Source: Halomonas halophila
GTDB lineage: Bacteria; Pseudomonadota; Gammaproteobacteria; Pseudomonadales; Halomonadaceae
Assembly: GCF_030406665.1 (NCBI RefSeq)
Contig: NZ_CP129121.1
Location: forward strand, 1,178,001 to 1,242,000
Direction of reading: 5' to 3'
Length of the DNA: 64,000 bases
In this document: positions 43,711-54,618 of the stretch, one piece after another
Layout: each line of letters begins with the position of its first letter
Numbering within the stretch: position 1 is the first letter of the stretch
The notes under the pieces: model-generated
Seen by the model: the letters and a program-made list of their open reading frames with translations, nothing else
Databases searched by the model: none
What the model was told of the DNA's origin: nothing
Made by a program: the position numbers and the translations under genes

Positions 43711-45129
43711 ATGTCACGCCAGCTGTTGCTCATGGCCCTGGGGCCGCTGCTCGGACTCTTCATCCTGGGCATCGGCAACGGCTTTCTGACCACGCTCACC
43801 ACCCTGCGGCTGGACGCCGCCGGGGCCTCGTCGCTGGTGATTGGCTGGGTGTCCTCGGCCTACTTCATCGGCCTGGGCTTGGGGGCGATGGTCAACGACC
43901 GCCTGCTGCTGGCGATCGGCCATATCCGCGCCTACGGCAGCTTCGCCTCGCTGCTGGCGGTGTCGGTGCTGCTGCAGGGCATGTCCGCCGACCCCGTGGC
44001 CTGGTTCGCCCTGCGTCTGATCGCCGGCTGGGCCACGGTGGGCGTTTTCCTGGTGATCGAGAGCTGGCTCTTGACCGCCGGCGACGACCGGGTGCGCGGG
44101 CGCCTGCTGGCGATGTACATGATCGTGGTGTTCGCCGCCGGGGCGATCGGCCAGCTGCTGTTCGGCCTGACCCGCGGCATGGCGCCCGCCGAGCCCTTCA
44201 TGCTGATCGGCCTGCTGGCCTCGCTGTCGGTGCTGCCCATGGCGATCATCCCGCGGGTCACGCCGCTGCTGGAGAAGGCCGAGCCGCTGTCGCCGCTGCG
44301 CCTGATCACCCTGACGCCCACCGGCGTGATGGGCAGCTTCGGCTCCGGCATCGCGGTGGCGGCGGTCTATACCCTGCTGCCGCTGTACCTGCAGCGCAGC
44401 GGCGTCGGCGGCGATCGCGTCGGCCAGCTGATGGCGCTGGTGGTGCTCGGCGCCATGTGTCTGCAGTACCCGGTGGGGCGCTGGTCGGATCGCCACGACC
44501 GCCAGCTGGTGCTGATCGGGCTCGGTGGCTTCTGCGCGCTGATCTGCGCCGGCATCCTGCTGTTGCCGCTGCCGCCCTGGGGGCTCGCCGCGCTGCTGTT
44601 CCTGCTCGGCGGCGGGGTGTTCTCGCTGTATCCGGTGGCGGTGGGGCACGCCGCCGACCGCGCCCCGGCGGGCGCGCTGGTGCGCATGAGCCAGGGCCTG
44701 CTGCTGATCAACGCCATCGGCGCGACGCTGAGCCCCTCGGCGATCGGCCCGGTGATGACGCTGGTGGGTGACGGCGGGCTGTTCTGGTCGCTGGGCGCGC
44801 TGGGCGTCGGGCTGGTGGCCTTCTTCGCCTGGCGGCGCAGCGTGCGCCCGGCGCCGGTGCCGGTGGCGCCGTTCTCGCCCGCCACGCCGCTCAGCGCCGC
44901 CGAGCTGGCGGTCACCGAGGAGTGGGTGCAGGGCGCGCTGGAGCACGAGCACGTCGAGGATCTGTCCGAGGCGGTGCCGGACGTCGAGGTGGCCGAGCCG
45001 CTGGTCGGCCCGCCGCCGCCGGACGAGCCGCATATCGTCTACTACGATGACGCGGCGCCGGCCGAGGTGGATCCCGCGTCCGACGCCGCTAGTGCCGACG
45101 AGCAGGATCGAAGGGCGACCTACGGCTAA
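43711..45129 (+). CDS. Major facilitator superfamily transporter with acidic C-terminal tail
   Basis: 472 residues, 12 hydrophobic helices in the first 385. QYPVGRWSDRHDRQLVLIGL is the MFS loop 2-3-type signature. The layout resembles the YcaD/UMF-type group. The last 85 residues form a soluble Glu/Asp/Pro-rich tail (EHEHVEDLSEAVPDVEVAEP) not typical of transporters. The substrate is unknown. Start ATG at 43711 after a CGGAGGCCTTCGCAC stretch. Confidence 0.87.
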   Translation: MSRQLLLMALGPLLGLFILGIGNGFLTTLTTLRLDAAGASSLVIGWVSSAYFIGLGLGAMVNDRLLLAIGHIRAYGSFASLLAVSVLLQGMSADPVAWFALRLIAGWATVGVFLVIESWLLTAGDDRVRGRLLAMYMIVVFAAGAIGQLLFGLTRGMAPAEPFMLIGLLASLSVLPMAIIPRVTPLLEKAEPLSPLRLITLTPTGVMGSFGSGIAVAAVYTLLPLYLQRSGVGGDRVGQLMALVVLGAMCLQYPVGRWSDRHDRQLVLIGLGGFCALICAGILLLPLPPWGLAALLFLLGGGVFSLYPVAVGHAADRAPAGALVRMSQGLLLINAIGATLSPSAIGPVMTLVGDGGLFWSLGALGVGLVAFFAWRRSVRPAPVPVAPFSPATPLSAAELAVTEEWVQGALEHEHVEDLSEAVPDVEVAEPLVGPPPPDEPHIVYYDDAAPAEVDPASDAASADEQDRRATYG

Positions 45130-45189
45130 TGGTTCATCAGCCGTCGTGAATCTAGTCTCGCCGGAACGTCCTGTTTTCGAGGTGCCCCG

Positions 45190-47007
<1,818 letters not shown>

Positions 47008-47152
47008 GCCCGGCGCAGGGCGCGAGCCTGCCAGCGTGATGTCAGCGCAGGCGGGCGTGACTCGACCGCGACACACGACCGGTGCATGCTGATCCGAGTG
47101 CCCGCCGGGCGTGATCGGCGGGCGGGTCCACCCAAGCGAAGGAGAGGCAGCG

Positions 47153-48007
47153 ATGAGTCAATCACCGATCGGCGTCGTGGGCGCCGGCACCATGGGCCAG
47201 GGCATCGCCCAGGTGCTGGCGACCGCCGGCTTAACGGTCCGCCTGTTCGACGTGGCCGAGGAGGCGCTCGAGCGCGCCCGGGCCGGCATCGACAAGGGGC
47301 TCGGCAAGCTGGTGGCCAAGGAGCGGCTGAGCGAGGACGCGCGCGCCGACGCCCTGGCGCGGCTCCGCGGCACCACCGAGCTTGCGACCCTGGCCGACTG
47401 CGAGGTGATCATCGAGGCCGCGCCGGAGAATCCCGAGCTCAAGGAGCGGCTGTTCCGCGACCTCAGCGCGCTCGGCGATGACATCATCCTGGCCTCCAAT
47501 ACCTCCTCGCTGTCGCTTACCCGGCTGGCCGGCGTCTGCGAGTGCCCCGAGCGGGTGGTGGGCATGCACTTCTTCAACCCGGTGCCGGTGCTCAAGCTGG
47601 TCGAGGTGATCCGCGCCGAGCAGACCGGCGACGCCACCGTGGCGCGCGTCGAGGCGCTGGCCGAGGCGCTGGGCAAGACCGCGGTGCGGGTGGGCGATTC
47701 GCCGGGTTTCGCCGTCAATCGTCTGCTGGTGCCGATGATCAACGAGGCGGCCTTCCTGGTGCAGGAGGGCGCGGCCACGCCGGAGGCGGTGGACCAGGCC
47801 ATGCAGCTCGGCGCCGCCCATCCCATGGGCCCGCTGGCGCTGGCCGACCTGATCGGCCTGGACGTGTGCCTGGCGATCATGGAGGTGCTGCAGGAGGGCT
47901 TCGGCGATCCCAAGTACCGGCCCTGTCCGCTGCTGCGTCGCATGGTCGATGCCGGCTATCTGGGCCGCAAGAGCGGGCGCGGCTTCCACGTCTACGACGG
48001 TGCCTGA
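47153..48007 (+). CDS. 3-hydroxyacyl-CoA (3-hydroxybutyryl-CoA) dehydrogenase
   Basis: 284 residues. NAD-binding GVVGAGTMGQGIAQVLATAG, catalytic VVGMHFFNPVPVLKLVEVI with the His, then GFAVNRLLVPMINEAAFLV. The length and single-domain layout match Hbd/PaaH rather than the fused FadB. AAGGAGAGGCAGCG precedes the ATG at 47153. Confidence 0.93.
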   Translation: MSQSPIGVVGAGTMGQGIAQVLATAGLTVRLFDVAEEALERARAGIDKGLGKLVAKERLSEDARADALARLRGTTELATLADCEVIIEAAPENPELKERLFRDLSALGDDIILASNTSSLSLTRLAGVCECPERVVGMHFFNPVPVLKLVEVIRAEQTGDATVARVEALAEALGKTAVRVGDSPGFAVNRLLVPMINEAAFLVQEGAATPEAVDQAMQLGAAHPMGPLALADLIGLDVCLAIMEVLQEGFGDPKYRPCPLLRRMVDAGYLGRKSGRGFHVYDGA

Positions 48008-48099
48008 CCCCCGACCAAAGCCGCGATTGTCGCTCTACCAAGCGTTCGCTAGGGTGAGGGCGTTGCGTCTTTCCCGATATCACGAGACGAGGAGCCATC

Positions 48100-48873
48100 A
48101 TGAGCGAGCAGGCGATCGAGGTGCAGGACGAGGGCGGCGTGGTCCGTCTGACCGTCAACCGTCCCAAGGCGCTCAACGCCCTGAACAGTGAGGTGATCGC
48201 CGCCTTGGCGGCGGCGCTCGACGATCTCGAGGCCCGCGGCGACCTGCGCGCGGTGCTGATCACCGGTGCCGGCGAGAAGGCCTTCGTGGCCGGCGCCGAC
48301 ATCACCGAGATGCGCGACAAGAGCGCCGTCGAGGCTCGCGACTTCGCCGGCCAGGCCCAGGCCACCCTGAAGCGGCTCGAGGCGCTGCCGGTGCCGGTGG
48401 TGGCGCTGGTCAACGGCTTCTGTCTGGGCGGCGGCTGCGAGCTGGCGCTGGCCTGTGACTGGGCGGTGGCCAGCGACAATGCCGTGTTCGGCCAGCCGGA
48501 GGTGCTGCTGGGGGTGATTCCGGGCTTCGGCGGCACCCAGCGCCTGCCGCGCCGCGTCGGCCCGGCCATGGCGCTGGACCTGGTCACCACCGGGCGCAAG
48601 ATCGACGCCAGCGAGGCCCTGCGCATCGGCCTGGTCAACCGGGTGATGCCCCAGGCCGAGCTCGAGGACTACGCCGCCGAGCTGACCAGGCAGCTCGGCG
48701 GCAACGGCCCCCAGGCGGTGCGCGGCGCCAAGCAGGCGGTCCACGACGGCCTGGACCAGGACCTGGACAGCGCCCTGGCGCTGGAGACCAGCCTGTTCGC
48801 GCTGTGCTTCGCCGGCGACGAGCAGCGTGAAGGCATGAGCGCCTTCGTCGAGAAGCGCAAGCCGAACTTCTGA
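48100..48873 (+). CDS. Enoyl-CoA hydratase
   Basis: 257 residues of the crotonase fold. FVAGADITEMRDKS and LGGGCELALACDWAVASDNA build the oxyanion hole, with the catalytic Glu pair in ELALA and FGQPEVLLGVIPGFGGTQRL. Follows the dehydrogenase genes. No thiolase is present nearby, so the set is partial. Confidence 0.93.
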   Translation: MSEQAIEVQDEGGVVRLTVNRPKALNALNSEVIAALAAALDDLEARGDLRAVLITGAGEKAFVAGADITEMRDKSAVEARDFAGQAQATLKRLEALPVPVVALVNGFCLGGGCELALACDWAVASDNAVFGQPEVLLGVIPGFGGTQRLPRRVGPAMALDLVTTGRKIDASEALRIGLVNRVMPQAELEDYAAELTRQLGGNGPQAVRGAKQAVHDGLDQDLDSALALETSLFALCFAGDEQREGMSAFVEKRKPNF

Positions 48874-48899
48874 GCGCCGCCCCCTTCCTGCGAAGCATC

Positions 48900-48934
48900 G
48901 ACGGCCGTGGCGGTGACGCCACGGCCGTCTTGTG
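48900..48934. terminator. Terminator between enoyl-CoA hydratase and EamA transporter
   Basis: Perfect 13-bp stem GACGGCCGTGGCG / CGCCACGGCCGTC around GTGA, followed by TTGTG, between convergent genes. Confidence 0.8.
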
Positions 48935-48943
48935 TCTGTGGTG

Positions 48944-49852
48944 TCAGTCCAGGCGTCGGTCGCGGCGCCTGGCCGGGCGCGCCGGCCAGCCGAGGCGCAG
49001 CATGCCGGTGGCGATGGCGGTGCCCGCGAGGGTGATGGCCATGCCGGCCAGGATCTGCAGGCTCAGCGTCTCGTCGAGCAGCACATAGCCCCACAGCAGG
49101 GCGCTGACCGGCACCAGGAAGGTCACGGTGGAGGTCGCGGTGGCCCCGGCACTGGCGATCAGCCCGAAGTAGAGCAGGAAGGCCAGGGTGGTGCTGAAGG
49201 CCGCCAGCGCCAGGCCGTTGGCCCAGCCGAGGCCGCTGATCGGGGCCTCGGGCCACAGCCACAGGCCCGGCAGCAGCAGGATCAGCCCGGACATGGCGCA
49301 GCTGCCGGCGGCCAGCACGCGCACCGGCAGGTGGGACAGGTAGGTCTTGGAGTAGTTGGTGGCGATGCCGTAGCAGAAGGTGGCGCCGAGCACCGCGAGG
49401 ATGAACCAGCCGTCGCCGCCCAGGGCGAAGTCCAGCCGATCCGCGGACAGCACATAGACCCCGAGGAAGGCCAGCGCCAGGCCCAGATACTGGCGCCGCG
49501 ACACCGGCGTGGCGAAGAACAGCGCGCCGAGCAGGGCGGTGAACAGAGGCGTGGTGGCGTTGATCAGCGAGGTGAAGCCGGCCTCCAGCCGGGTGGTGGC
49601 CAGCGCCAGCAGCGAGAACGGCAGCACGTGGTTGACCAGCCCCAGCAGCATCAGCCGACCGGCGTTGTCCCGCACCAGGCGCAGGTAGCGCACGCCGAGC
49701 AGCAGCGGCAGCATCAGCAGCGCGCCCACGCCCATGCGCACCAGGATCAGCGGCACCGGGCCGAACTCGGGCACCGCCACTCGCATGAAGATGAACGACA
49801 TCCCCCACAGCGAGGAAAGCAGGATCAGGCGGAGGGTGTCGGCCGGGCTCAT
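48944..49852 (-). CDS. DMT/EamA-family transporter
   Basis: 302 residues, ten hydrophobic helices in two EamA repeats. LILLSSLWGMSFIFMRVAVP opens the first and AVLGATFCYGIATNYSKTYL the second. Members export amino acids or other metabolites; no substrate can be assigned. The basic C-terminus (WPARPARRRDRRLD) should be cytoplasmic. Confidence 0.87.
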   Translation of the reverse strand: MSPADTLRLILLSSLWGMSFIFMRVAVPEFGPVPLILVRMGVGALLMLPLLLGVRYLRLVRDNAGRLMLLGLVNHVLPFSLLALATTRLEAGFTSLINATTPLFTALLGALFFATPVSRRQYLGLALAFLGVYVLSADRLDFALGGDGWFILAVLGATFCYGIATNYSKTYLSHLPVRVLAAGSCAMSGLILLLPGLWLWPEAPISGLGWANGLALAAFSTTLAFLLYFGLIASAGATATSTVTFLVPVSALLWGYVLLDETLSLQILAGMAITLAGTAIATGMLRLGWPARPARRRDRRLD

Positions 49853-50058
49853 GGCGGTGTCCAGGTGGCGAGCGGGAAGAAGGTGTCATGGCAGGGTAAT
49901 CGCCCGTCGGTCGGCGGGGAAGGGCGTGGACATTCGCGTCTCACCTCCGCCGTGGTCGATGGAAGGAGGGCGCGTGCCGGCGGCTTGATCCAGCGCAATC
50001 CCGGTTCGGCGAGGCTGTGCTGTGATGAGAGGAGGTTCCTTGCCTCGGGAGAACTGCC

Positions 50059-51138
50059 ATGCCTGCCATGATGAAAGCCGCCGTCTTCGTCGAGCCCGGC
50101 CGCATCGAGCTCGACGACAAGCCGATTCCCGACATCGGCCCCGACGACGCCCTGATCCGCGTGACCACCACCACCATCTGCGGCACCGACGTGCACATCC
50201 TCAAGGGCGAATATCCGGTGGAGCGCGGGCTGACCGTGGGCCACGAGCCGGTGGGGGTGATCGAGAAGCTCGGCGCCAACGTCAAGGGCTATGCCGAGGG
50301 CCAGCGGGTGATCGCCGGCGCCATCTGCCCGAGCTTCACCTCCTATGCCTGCCAGGACGGCTGCAGCGCCCAGGACGGCGGCCACCATGGCCACGGCTAC
50401 AAGCCCATGGGCGGCTGGCGCTTCGGCAACACCATCGACGGCGCCCAGGCCGAGTACCTGCGCGTGCCCGACGCCCAGGCCAACCTCAGCCCGGTGCCGG
50501 ACGGCCTGACCGACGAGCAGGTGTTGATGTGCCCGGACATCATGTCCACCGGCTTCGCCGGGGCGGAGTCGGCCAATATCCGCATCGGCGACAGCGTGGC
50601 GGTGTTCGCCCAGGGCCCGATCGGGCTCTGCGCCACCGCCGGGGCGCGGCTGCGCGGTGCCGGGCTGATCATCGCCGTCGACGGCGTCGACGAGCGGCTG
50701 GCTATGTCGCGCCAACTCGGCGCCGACGTGGTGCTGGACTACCGCAAGGTCGACATGGTCGACGAGATCCGTCGCCTCACCGGCGGGCGCGGCGTGGACG
50801 CGGCCATCGAGGCGCTGGGCCTGCAGGCCACCTTCGAGAATGCGCTCAGGGTGCTCAAGCCCGGCGGCACCCTGTCGAGCCTCGGCGTCTACTCCGAGGA
50901 CCTGACCCTGCCGCTGGACGCCTTCAGCGCCGGCCTCGGCGACAACCGCATCGTCACCTCGCTGTGCCCGGGCGGCAAGGAGCGCATGCGCCGGCTGATG
51001 GGCATCATCGAGAGCGGCCGCCTGGACCTGGGCCCGCTGGTCACCCACCGCTATGCCCTCGACGACATCGTCGACGCCTACGAGCTCTTCTCCCATCAGC
51101 GCGACGGGGTGCTCAAGGTCGCCCTGAGCGCCGGCTAG
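50059..51138 (+). CDS. Zinc-dependent alcohol dehydrogenase (MDR family)
   Basis: 359 residues. ICGTDVHILKGEYPVERG and GLTVGHEPVG supply the catalytic zinc Cys, His and Glu. VFAQGPIGLCATAGARLRGA is the Rossmann loop. The layout with CPSFTSYACQDGCSAQ and FGNTIDGAQAEYLRVPDA resembles secondary/isopropanol dehydrogenases. The coenzyme is not decided. CGGGAGAACTGCC precedes the ATG. Confidence 0.9.
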   Translation: MPAMMKAAVFVEPGRIELDDKPIPDIGPDDALIRVTTTTICGTDVHILKGEYPVERGLTVGHEPVGVIEKLGANVKGYAEGQRVIAGAICPSFTSYACQDGCSAQDGGHHGHGYKPMGGWRFGNTIDGAQAEYLRVPDAQANLSPVPDGLTDEQVLMCPDIMSTGFAGAESANIRIGDSVAVFAQGPIGLCATAGARLRGAGLIIAVDGVDERLAMSRQLGADVVLDYRKVDMVDEIRRLTGGRGVDAAIEALGLQATFENALRVLKPGGTLSSLGVYSEDLTLPLDAFSAGLGDNRIVTSLCPGGKERMRRLMGIIESGRLDLGPLVTHRYALDDIVDAYELFSHQRDGVLKVALSAG

Positions 51139-51209
51139 GGTCGACGCTGGCGTGCGGGCCGGCGGTCGTGATATCGCTGTGGGCACGATGATTCCACACG
51201 GAGGTGACC

Positions 51210-51923
51210 ATGAAGACCATCGGCGTGCTAGGCGGCATGAGCTGGGAGTCCACCCAGAGCTACTACCGGGCCCTCAACGAGGGCGTGAAGCGCGAGCTGG
51301 GCGGCTTCCACTCGGCGACGGTGGCGCTCTACAGCGTCGACTTCGCCGAGATCGAGACGCTGCAGCAGGCCGATCGCTGGGACGAGGCGGGCGAGCGGCT
51401 GGCCGAGGCGGCGCGGCGAGTGCAGGCGGCGGGAGCCGACTTCCTGCTGCTGGCCACCAACACCATGCACAAGGTGGCGCCGGCGATCGAGGCCGCCACC
51501 GATATCCCGCTTCTGCATATCGCCGATGCTACCGCCGAGCGGCTGCGCGCGGACGGCGTACGTCGGGTGGGGCTGCTGGGCACTCGCTTTACCATGGAGC
51601 AGGCCTTCTACAAGGACCGGCTCGGCGAGCGCTTCGGCATCGAGGTGCTGGTGCCGCAGGCCGAACAGCGCGACCGGGTGCACCGGGTGATCTTCGAAGA
51701 GCTGTGCCAGGGGCGCATCGAGCCGCCCTCGAAGGCGGCGTATCTCGAGATCATCGCGGACCTGCACGCCCGCGGTGCCGAGGCGGTGATCCTCGGCTGC
51801 ACCGAGATCGCGCTGCTGGTCGGCCAGGGCGATACCCCGGTGCCGCTCTACGACACCACGGCGCTGCACGCCGAGGCCGCGGTGACGGCCGCGCTGGCCG
51901 AGGAAAAGGGCGAGCGGGCTTGA
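51210..51923 (+). CDS. Aspartate/glutamate racemase family protein
   Basis: 237 residues. GVLGGMSWESTQSYYRALNE begins the fold. The two catalytic Cys positions are Thr in LLATNTMHKVAP and Cys in VILGCTEIALLV. The first is therefore non-canonical, as in the YgeA-like group. ATG at 51210 is preceded by ACGGAGGTGACC; a GTG two codons earlier lies within that ribosome site. Product likely D-amino acids or a broad-specificity racemase. Confidence 0.85.
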   Translation: MKTIGVLGGMSWESTQSYYRALNEGVKRELGGFHSATVALYSVDFAEIETLQQADRWDEAGERLAEAARRVQAAGADFLLLATNTMHKVAPAIEAATDIPLLHIADATAERLRADGVRRVGLLGTRFTMEQAFYKDRLGERFGIEVLVPQAEQRDRVHRVIFEELCQGRIEPPSKAAYLEIIADLHARGAEAVILGCTEIALLVGQGDTPVPLYDTTALHAEAAVTAALAEEKGERA

Positions 51924-51959
51924 TAGAGTGATGGCTCCACCAACGCCAGGGAGGCAGGG

Positions 51960-52832
51960 ATGCGCATCACCCAGCTCAACATCTATCCGGTCAAGTCGCT
52001 TCGCGGCATCGCCCTCGACCAGGCCACGCTCACCGAGCGCGGCCTGGCCCTCGATCGCCACTGGATGGTCGTGGACGCCCGCGGCCGCTTCGTCACCCAG
52101 CGCGAATGCCCGGCCATGGCCAAGGTGACGGTGCGCCTCGAGCCGAGCCGCCTGGTGCTGGAGCACCCTGAGGCCGCGCCCTTGGCGGTGCCGCTGGCGC
52201 GTCACGGGCTCGAGCGCCTCGAGGTCAGTATCTGGAAGGACACCTGCGAGGCGCTGGACGAGGGCGTCGAGGCGGCCGAGTGGCTGACCGCCGTGCTGGG
52301 CGATGGCCGACGGGGCGATGGCCGGCAGGGGGATGAAGAGGGCGGACTGCGCCTGGTGCGTTTCCCCGAGGAGCGTCGTCGCGAGGTCGAGGCCGACTTT
52401 CTGCGCGGCGAATCGGCCCACACCGCCTTTCCCGACGGCTATCCGCTGCTGGTGGCCCATCAGGCCTCCCTCGAGCGGCTCAACGAGCGCCTCGCCGAGA
52501 AGGGCCTGGACCCCGTGCCGATGAGCCGCTTCCGCCCCAACCTCGTGGTCGAGGGGGAGGGGCCCTTCGCCGAGATCGACTGGGACGAGCTGGCGCTCGG
52601 CGCGGGCGTCCGACTGGGGCTGCGCAAGCCGTGCAAGCGCTGCAAGATCATCACCCAGGATCAGCGCACCGGCGAGGCGCCGGTGCCCAAGGAGCCGCTG
52701 AAGACGCTGGTGGAGATGGACACCCAGCCGGGCTGGAAGGGCGCCTTCTTCGGCCAGAACGCCGTCCCCCTCGACGGCATTGGCCTGACGCTGCGCGTCG
52801 GCGATGACGCGACGGCGACGGTCAGGGGCTGA
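51960..52832 (+). CDS. MOSC domain protein (YcbX-like without ferredoxin domain)
   Basis: 290 residues. N-terminal beta-barrel domain (ITQLNIYPVKSLRGIALDQA) then MOSC domain with RFRPNLVVEGEGPFAEIDWD and KPCKRCKIITQDQRTGE, where the conserved Cys binds the molybdenum cofactor. E. coli YcbX has an additional ferredoxin domain that is absent here. It likely reduces N-hydroxylated bases or carries Moco; the partner reductase is not in the window. Confidence 0.88.
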   Translation: MRITQLNIYPVKSLRGIALDQATLTERGLALDRHWMVVDARGRFVTQRECPAMAKVTVRLEPSRLVLEHPEAAPLAVPLARHGLERLEVSIWKDTCEALDEGVEAAEWLTAVLGDGRRGDGRQGDEEGGLRLVRFPEERRREVEADFLRGESAHTAFPDGYPLLVAHQASLERLNERLAEKGLDPVPMSRFRPNLVVEGEGPFAEIDWDELALGAGVRLGLRKPCKRCKIITQDQRTGEAPVPKEPLKTLVEMDTQPGWKGAFFGQNAVPLDGIGLTLRVGDDATATVRG

Positions 52833-52887
52833 GATGCGACGCTGAGCGCATTCCGGGCCGGAAGGCCCATATTCATAAGGACATGAC

Positions 52888-53274
52888 ATGATCGTGATCT
52901 ATGGCATTCGCCATCGTCTGGACCCCATCAAGGCCCGCCTGTCGGCGGTGATCCATGGCTGCATGATGGACGTCTTCGGGCTGCCCGAGGACAAGCGGGC
53001 ACAGCGCTTCATGCCCATGGACGCCGAGGACTTCTTCGCCCCCGGCGGGCGCAGCGACGCTTATACCGTCATCGAGATCAACATGATGGCGGGACGCACG
53101 ACAGAGACCCAGAAGGCGCTGATCAAGCGGCTGTTCGCGGACATCGAGGCCGAGCTTGGCATCGCCCCGGTGGACGTGGAGATCATCCTCAAGGAGCAGC
53201 CGCCGCACTGCTGGGGCTTTCGCGGCATGACCGGCGACGAGGTCCGCGACCTCACCTATCGCGTGGACCGCTAG
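52888..53274 (+). CDS. Tautomerase-family protein
   Basis: 128 residues. Fold of the 4-oxalocrotonate tautomerase superfamily (AYTVIEINMMAGRTTETQKA, then VDVEIILKEQPPHCWGFRGM). The N-terminal Pro that acts as catalytic base in most members is absent; residue 2 is Ile. This matches the tautomerase_2 subgroup whose activity is unknown. The stop overlaps the stop of the convergent HxlR gene in a CTAG. Confidence 0.82.
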   Translation: MIVIYGIRHRLDPIKARLSAVIHGCMMDVFGLPEDKRAQRFMPMDAEDFFAPGGRSDAYTVIEINMMAGRTTETQKALIKRLFADIEAELGIAPVDVEIILKEQPPHCWGFRGMTGDEVRDLTYRVDR

Positions 53275-53660
53275 TCCGGGTCGCGAGTCGGCAGCTCTTC
53301 GACCGTCAGTGCAAGGAATTGCTCGGGCGGGGCATAGCATTCCGGCAGCTGATCGCCACCCCAGCGGGCGAGGGCCTGCATGGCCGGCAACAGGGCCGCG
53401 CCTTTGCTCGTCAGATGATACTCATGACGTTTCGGGCTCGACCGTGAGGGTACGCGAGCGACGACGCCGTATCCGGCGAGCCGGCGCAGGCGATTCGCCA
53501 GGATGTTGGTCGGGATCCGTTCGGCGCAGTGGCTGAAGTCGCTGTAGCGGTGCTGGCCCTTGATGATCTCGCGCAGGATCACCAGGCTCCAGCGGTCGCC
53601 GATGAGCTCCAGGGTGCGGGCCAGCGGGCATGCTGTCTGGGGAGGGGAAGAGGAAGTCAT
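53271..53660 (-). CDS. HxlR-family transcriptional regulator
   Basis: 129 residues, winged helix. ACPLARTLELIGDRWSLVIL and FSHCAERIPTNILANRLRRL are the HxlR signature with the redox-type Cys near the N-terminus. The start MTSSSPPQTA at 53660 begins the domain; the upstream frame crosses the operator region. Divergent from the HD-domain gene, with two matching palindromes between. Confidence 0.9.
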   Translation of the reverse strand: MTSSSPPQTACPLARTLELIGDRWSLVILREIIKGQHRYSDFSHCAERIPTNILANRLRRLAGYGVVARVPSRSSPKRHEYHLTSKGAALLPAMQALARWGGDQLPECYAPPEQFLALTVEELPTRDPD

Positions 53661-53689
53661 ATCGGCAAGGTACCGGATCAGGTGCAATG

Positions 53690-53738
53690 CTTGCAATATG
53701 CAAGTCATGCCTCTAATTTGCTTGCATGTTGCAAGCAA
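53690..53738. promoter_or_regulatory. Two palindromic operators between hxlR and the HD gene
   Basis: Two identical-arm palindromes CTTGCA-N3-TGCAAG at 53690-53704 and 53721-53735. The second is extended to TTGCTTGCA / TGCAAGCAA. They are centred 31 bp apart, about three helical turns, on one DNA face. The position between divergent starts suggests autoregulation and control of the HD-domain gene by the HxlR protein. Confidence 0.78.
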
Positions 53739-53751
53739 AAGGAGCGTGCAC

Positions 53752-54534
53752 ATGCTCGGCCCTACCCCGGGTTCCTTCGCATGGAGCGAAACGACGGAAG
53801 GCGTGCTCAACGCCCGAGAGAAGGCTCACCTGATCTATCAGCTGGTGCGCAGTCAGATGGACGAGGGCCTGAGTCGGCTGGCCTGGCGGCTCGGCCATTC
53901 GTCTGTCCGCAAGCGTGCGGTGGAACCTTCCCGGGTGCAGGCGCCTGATAGCGCACTCTGCCGGCGGGTCGAGGCCCGGGTGGCGGCGCACTACAGCCCC
54001 GCGTTGCTGGCCCATTGCTATCGCAGCTGGTGGATGGGCGCGCTGGTCGGTGAGGCGCTGGGTATCGAGGCGGATGCCGAGATGCTCTATGTGGCCTGCC
54101 TGATGCATGACGTCGGCCTGACGGACGCTCATGCGAGCTGCATCGCAGAGACCGCATTCCAGGTCACCGGTGCCCGGGAGGCGCGTCGACTGGCACTGGC
54201 CGAGCAGTGGCACGACGACGATGCAATTCGCCTCTATGAGTCGATCAGCTACCACCTGAACCCATGGCTCGATGCCCGGCGCCACACGCCGGAGGCTCTC
54301 CTGCTCAAGTACGGGGCCCACATGGATGTGGTCGGTGCCTACCGGCATCTGTTATCCGAGGAGGCCTTGGGAGCGATCCACCGACATCATCCGAGGGAAG
54401 GATTTCGTCAGGAGATCACCCGCTCCATCGTGTCGGCCCCGCACCGGGCCGGTGGGCATGCGCATTGCCTTCGTCGCCTGGGATTCGCCCGGCTGGCCGG
54501 GAACAATCCCCTGGAACAATACGCGACATCATGA
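53752..54534 (+). CDS. HD-domain protein (predicted phosphohydrolase)
   Basis: 260 residues. LLAHCYRSWWMGALVGEALG and LYVACLMHDVGLTD form the H...HD metal-binding core, followed by conserved His at AEQWHDDDA. This is the DUF/HDIG-type cyanamide-hydratase-like group of single HD proteins. The start at 53752 is preceded by AAAGGAGCGTGCAC. An HxlR-family regulator is divergent to it. The substrate is unknown. Confidence 0.83.
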   Translation: MLGPTPGSFAWSETTEGVLNAREKAHLIYQLVRSQMDEGLSRLAWRLGHSSVRKRAVEPSRVQAPDSALCRRVEARVAAHYSPALLAHCYRSWWMGALVGEALGIEADAEMLYVACLMHDVGLTDAHASCIAETAFQVTGAREARRLALAEQWHDDDAIRLYESISYHLNPWLDARRHTPEALLLKYGAHMDVVGAYRHLLSEEALGAIHRHHPREGFRQEITRSIVSAPHRAGGHAHCLRRLGFARLAGNNPLEQYATS

Positions 54535-54618
54535 AAGGCCTGTGGGGGCGAGGTCGGCCCTGAGATCGGCAGGCCGACCGAAGCGGCCATGGGGCATTGC
54601 ATGCGGTGGGTGTCGCCG

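Noticed and set aside
48100..48873. A complete beta-oxidation operon
   Set aside because: Dehydrogenase, hydroxyacyl-CoA dehydrogenase and hydratase are present, but no thiolase or acyl-CoA ligase is in the neighbourhood.
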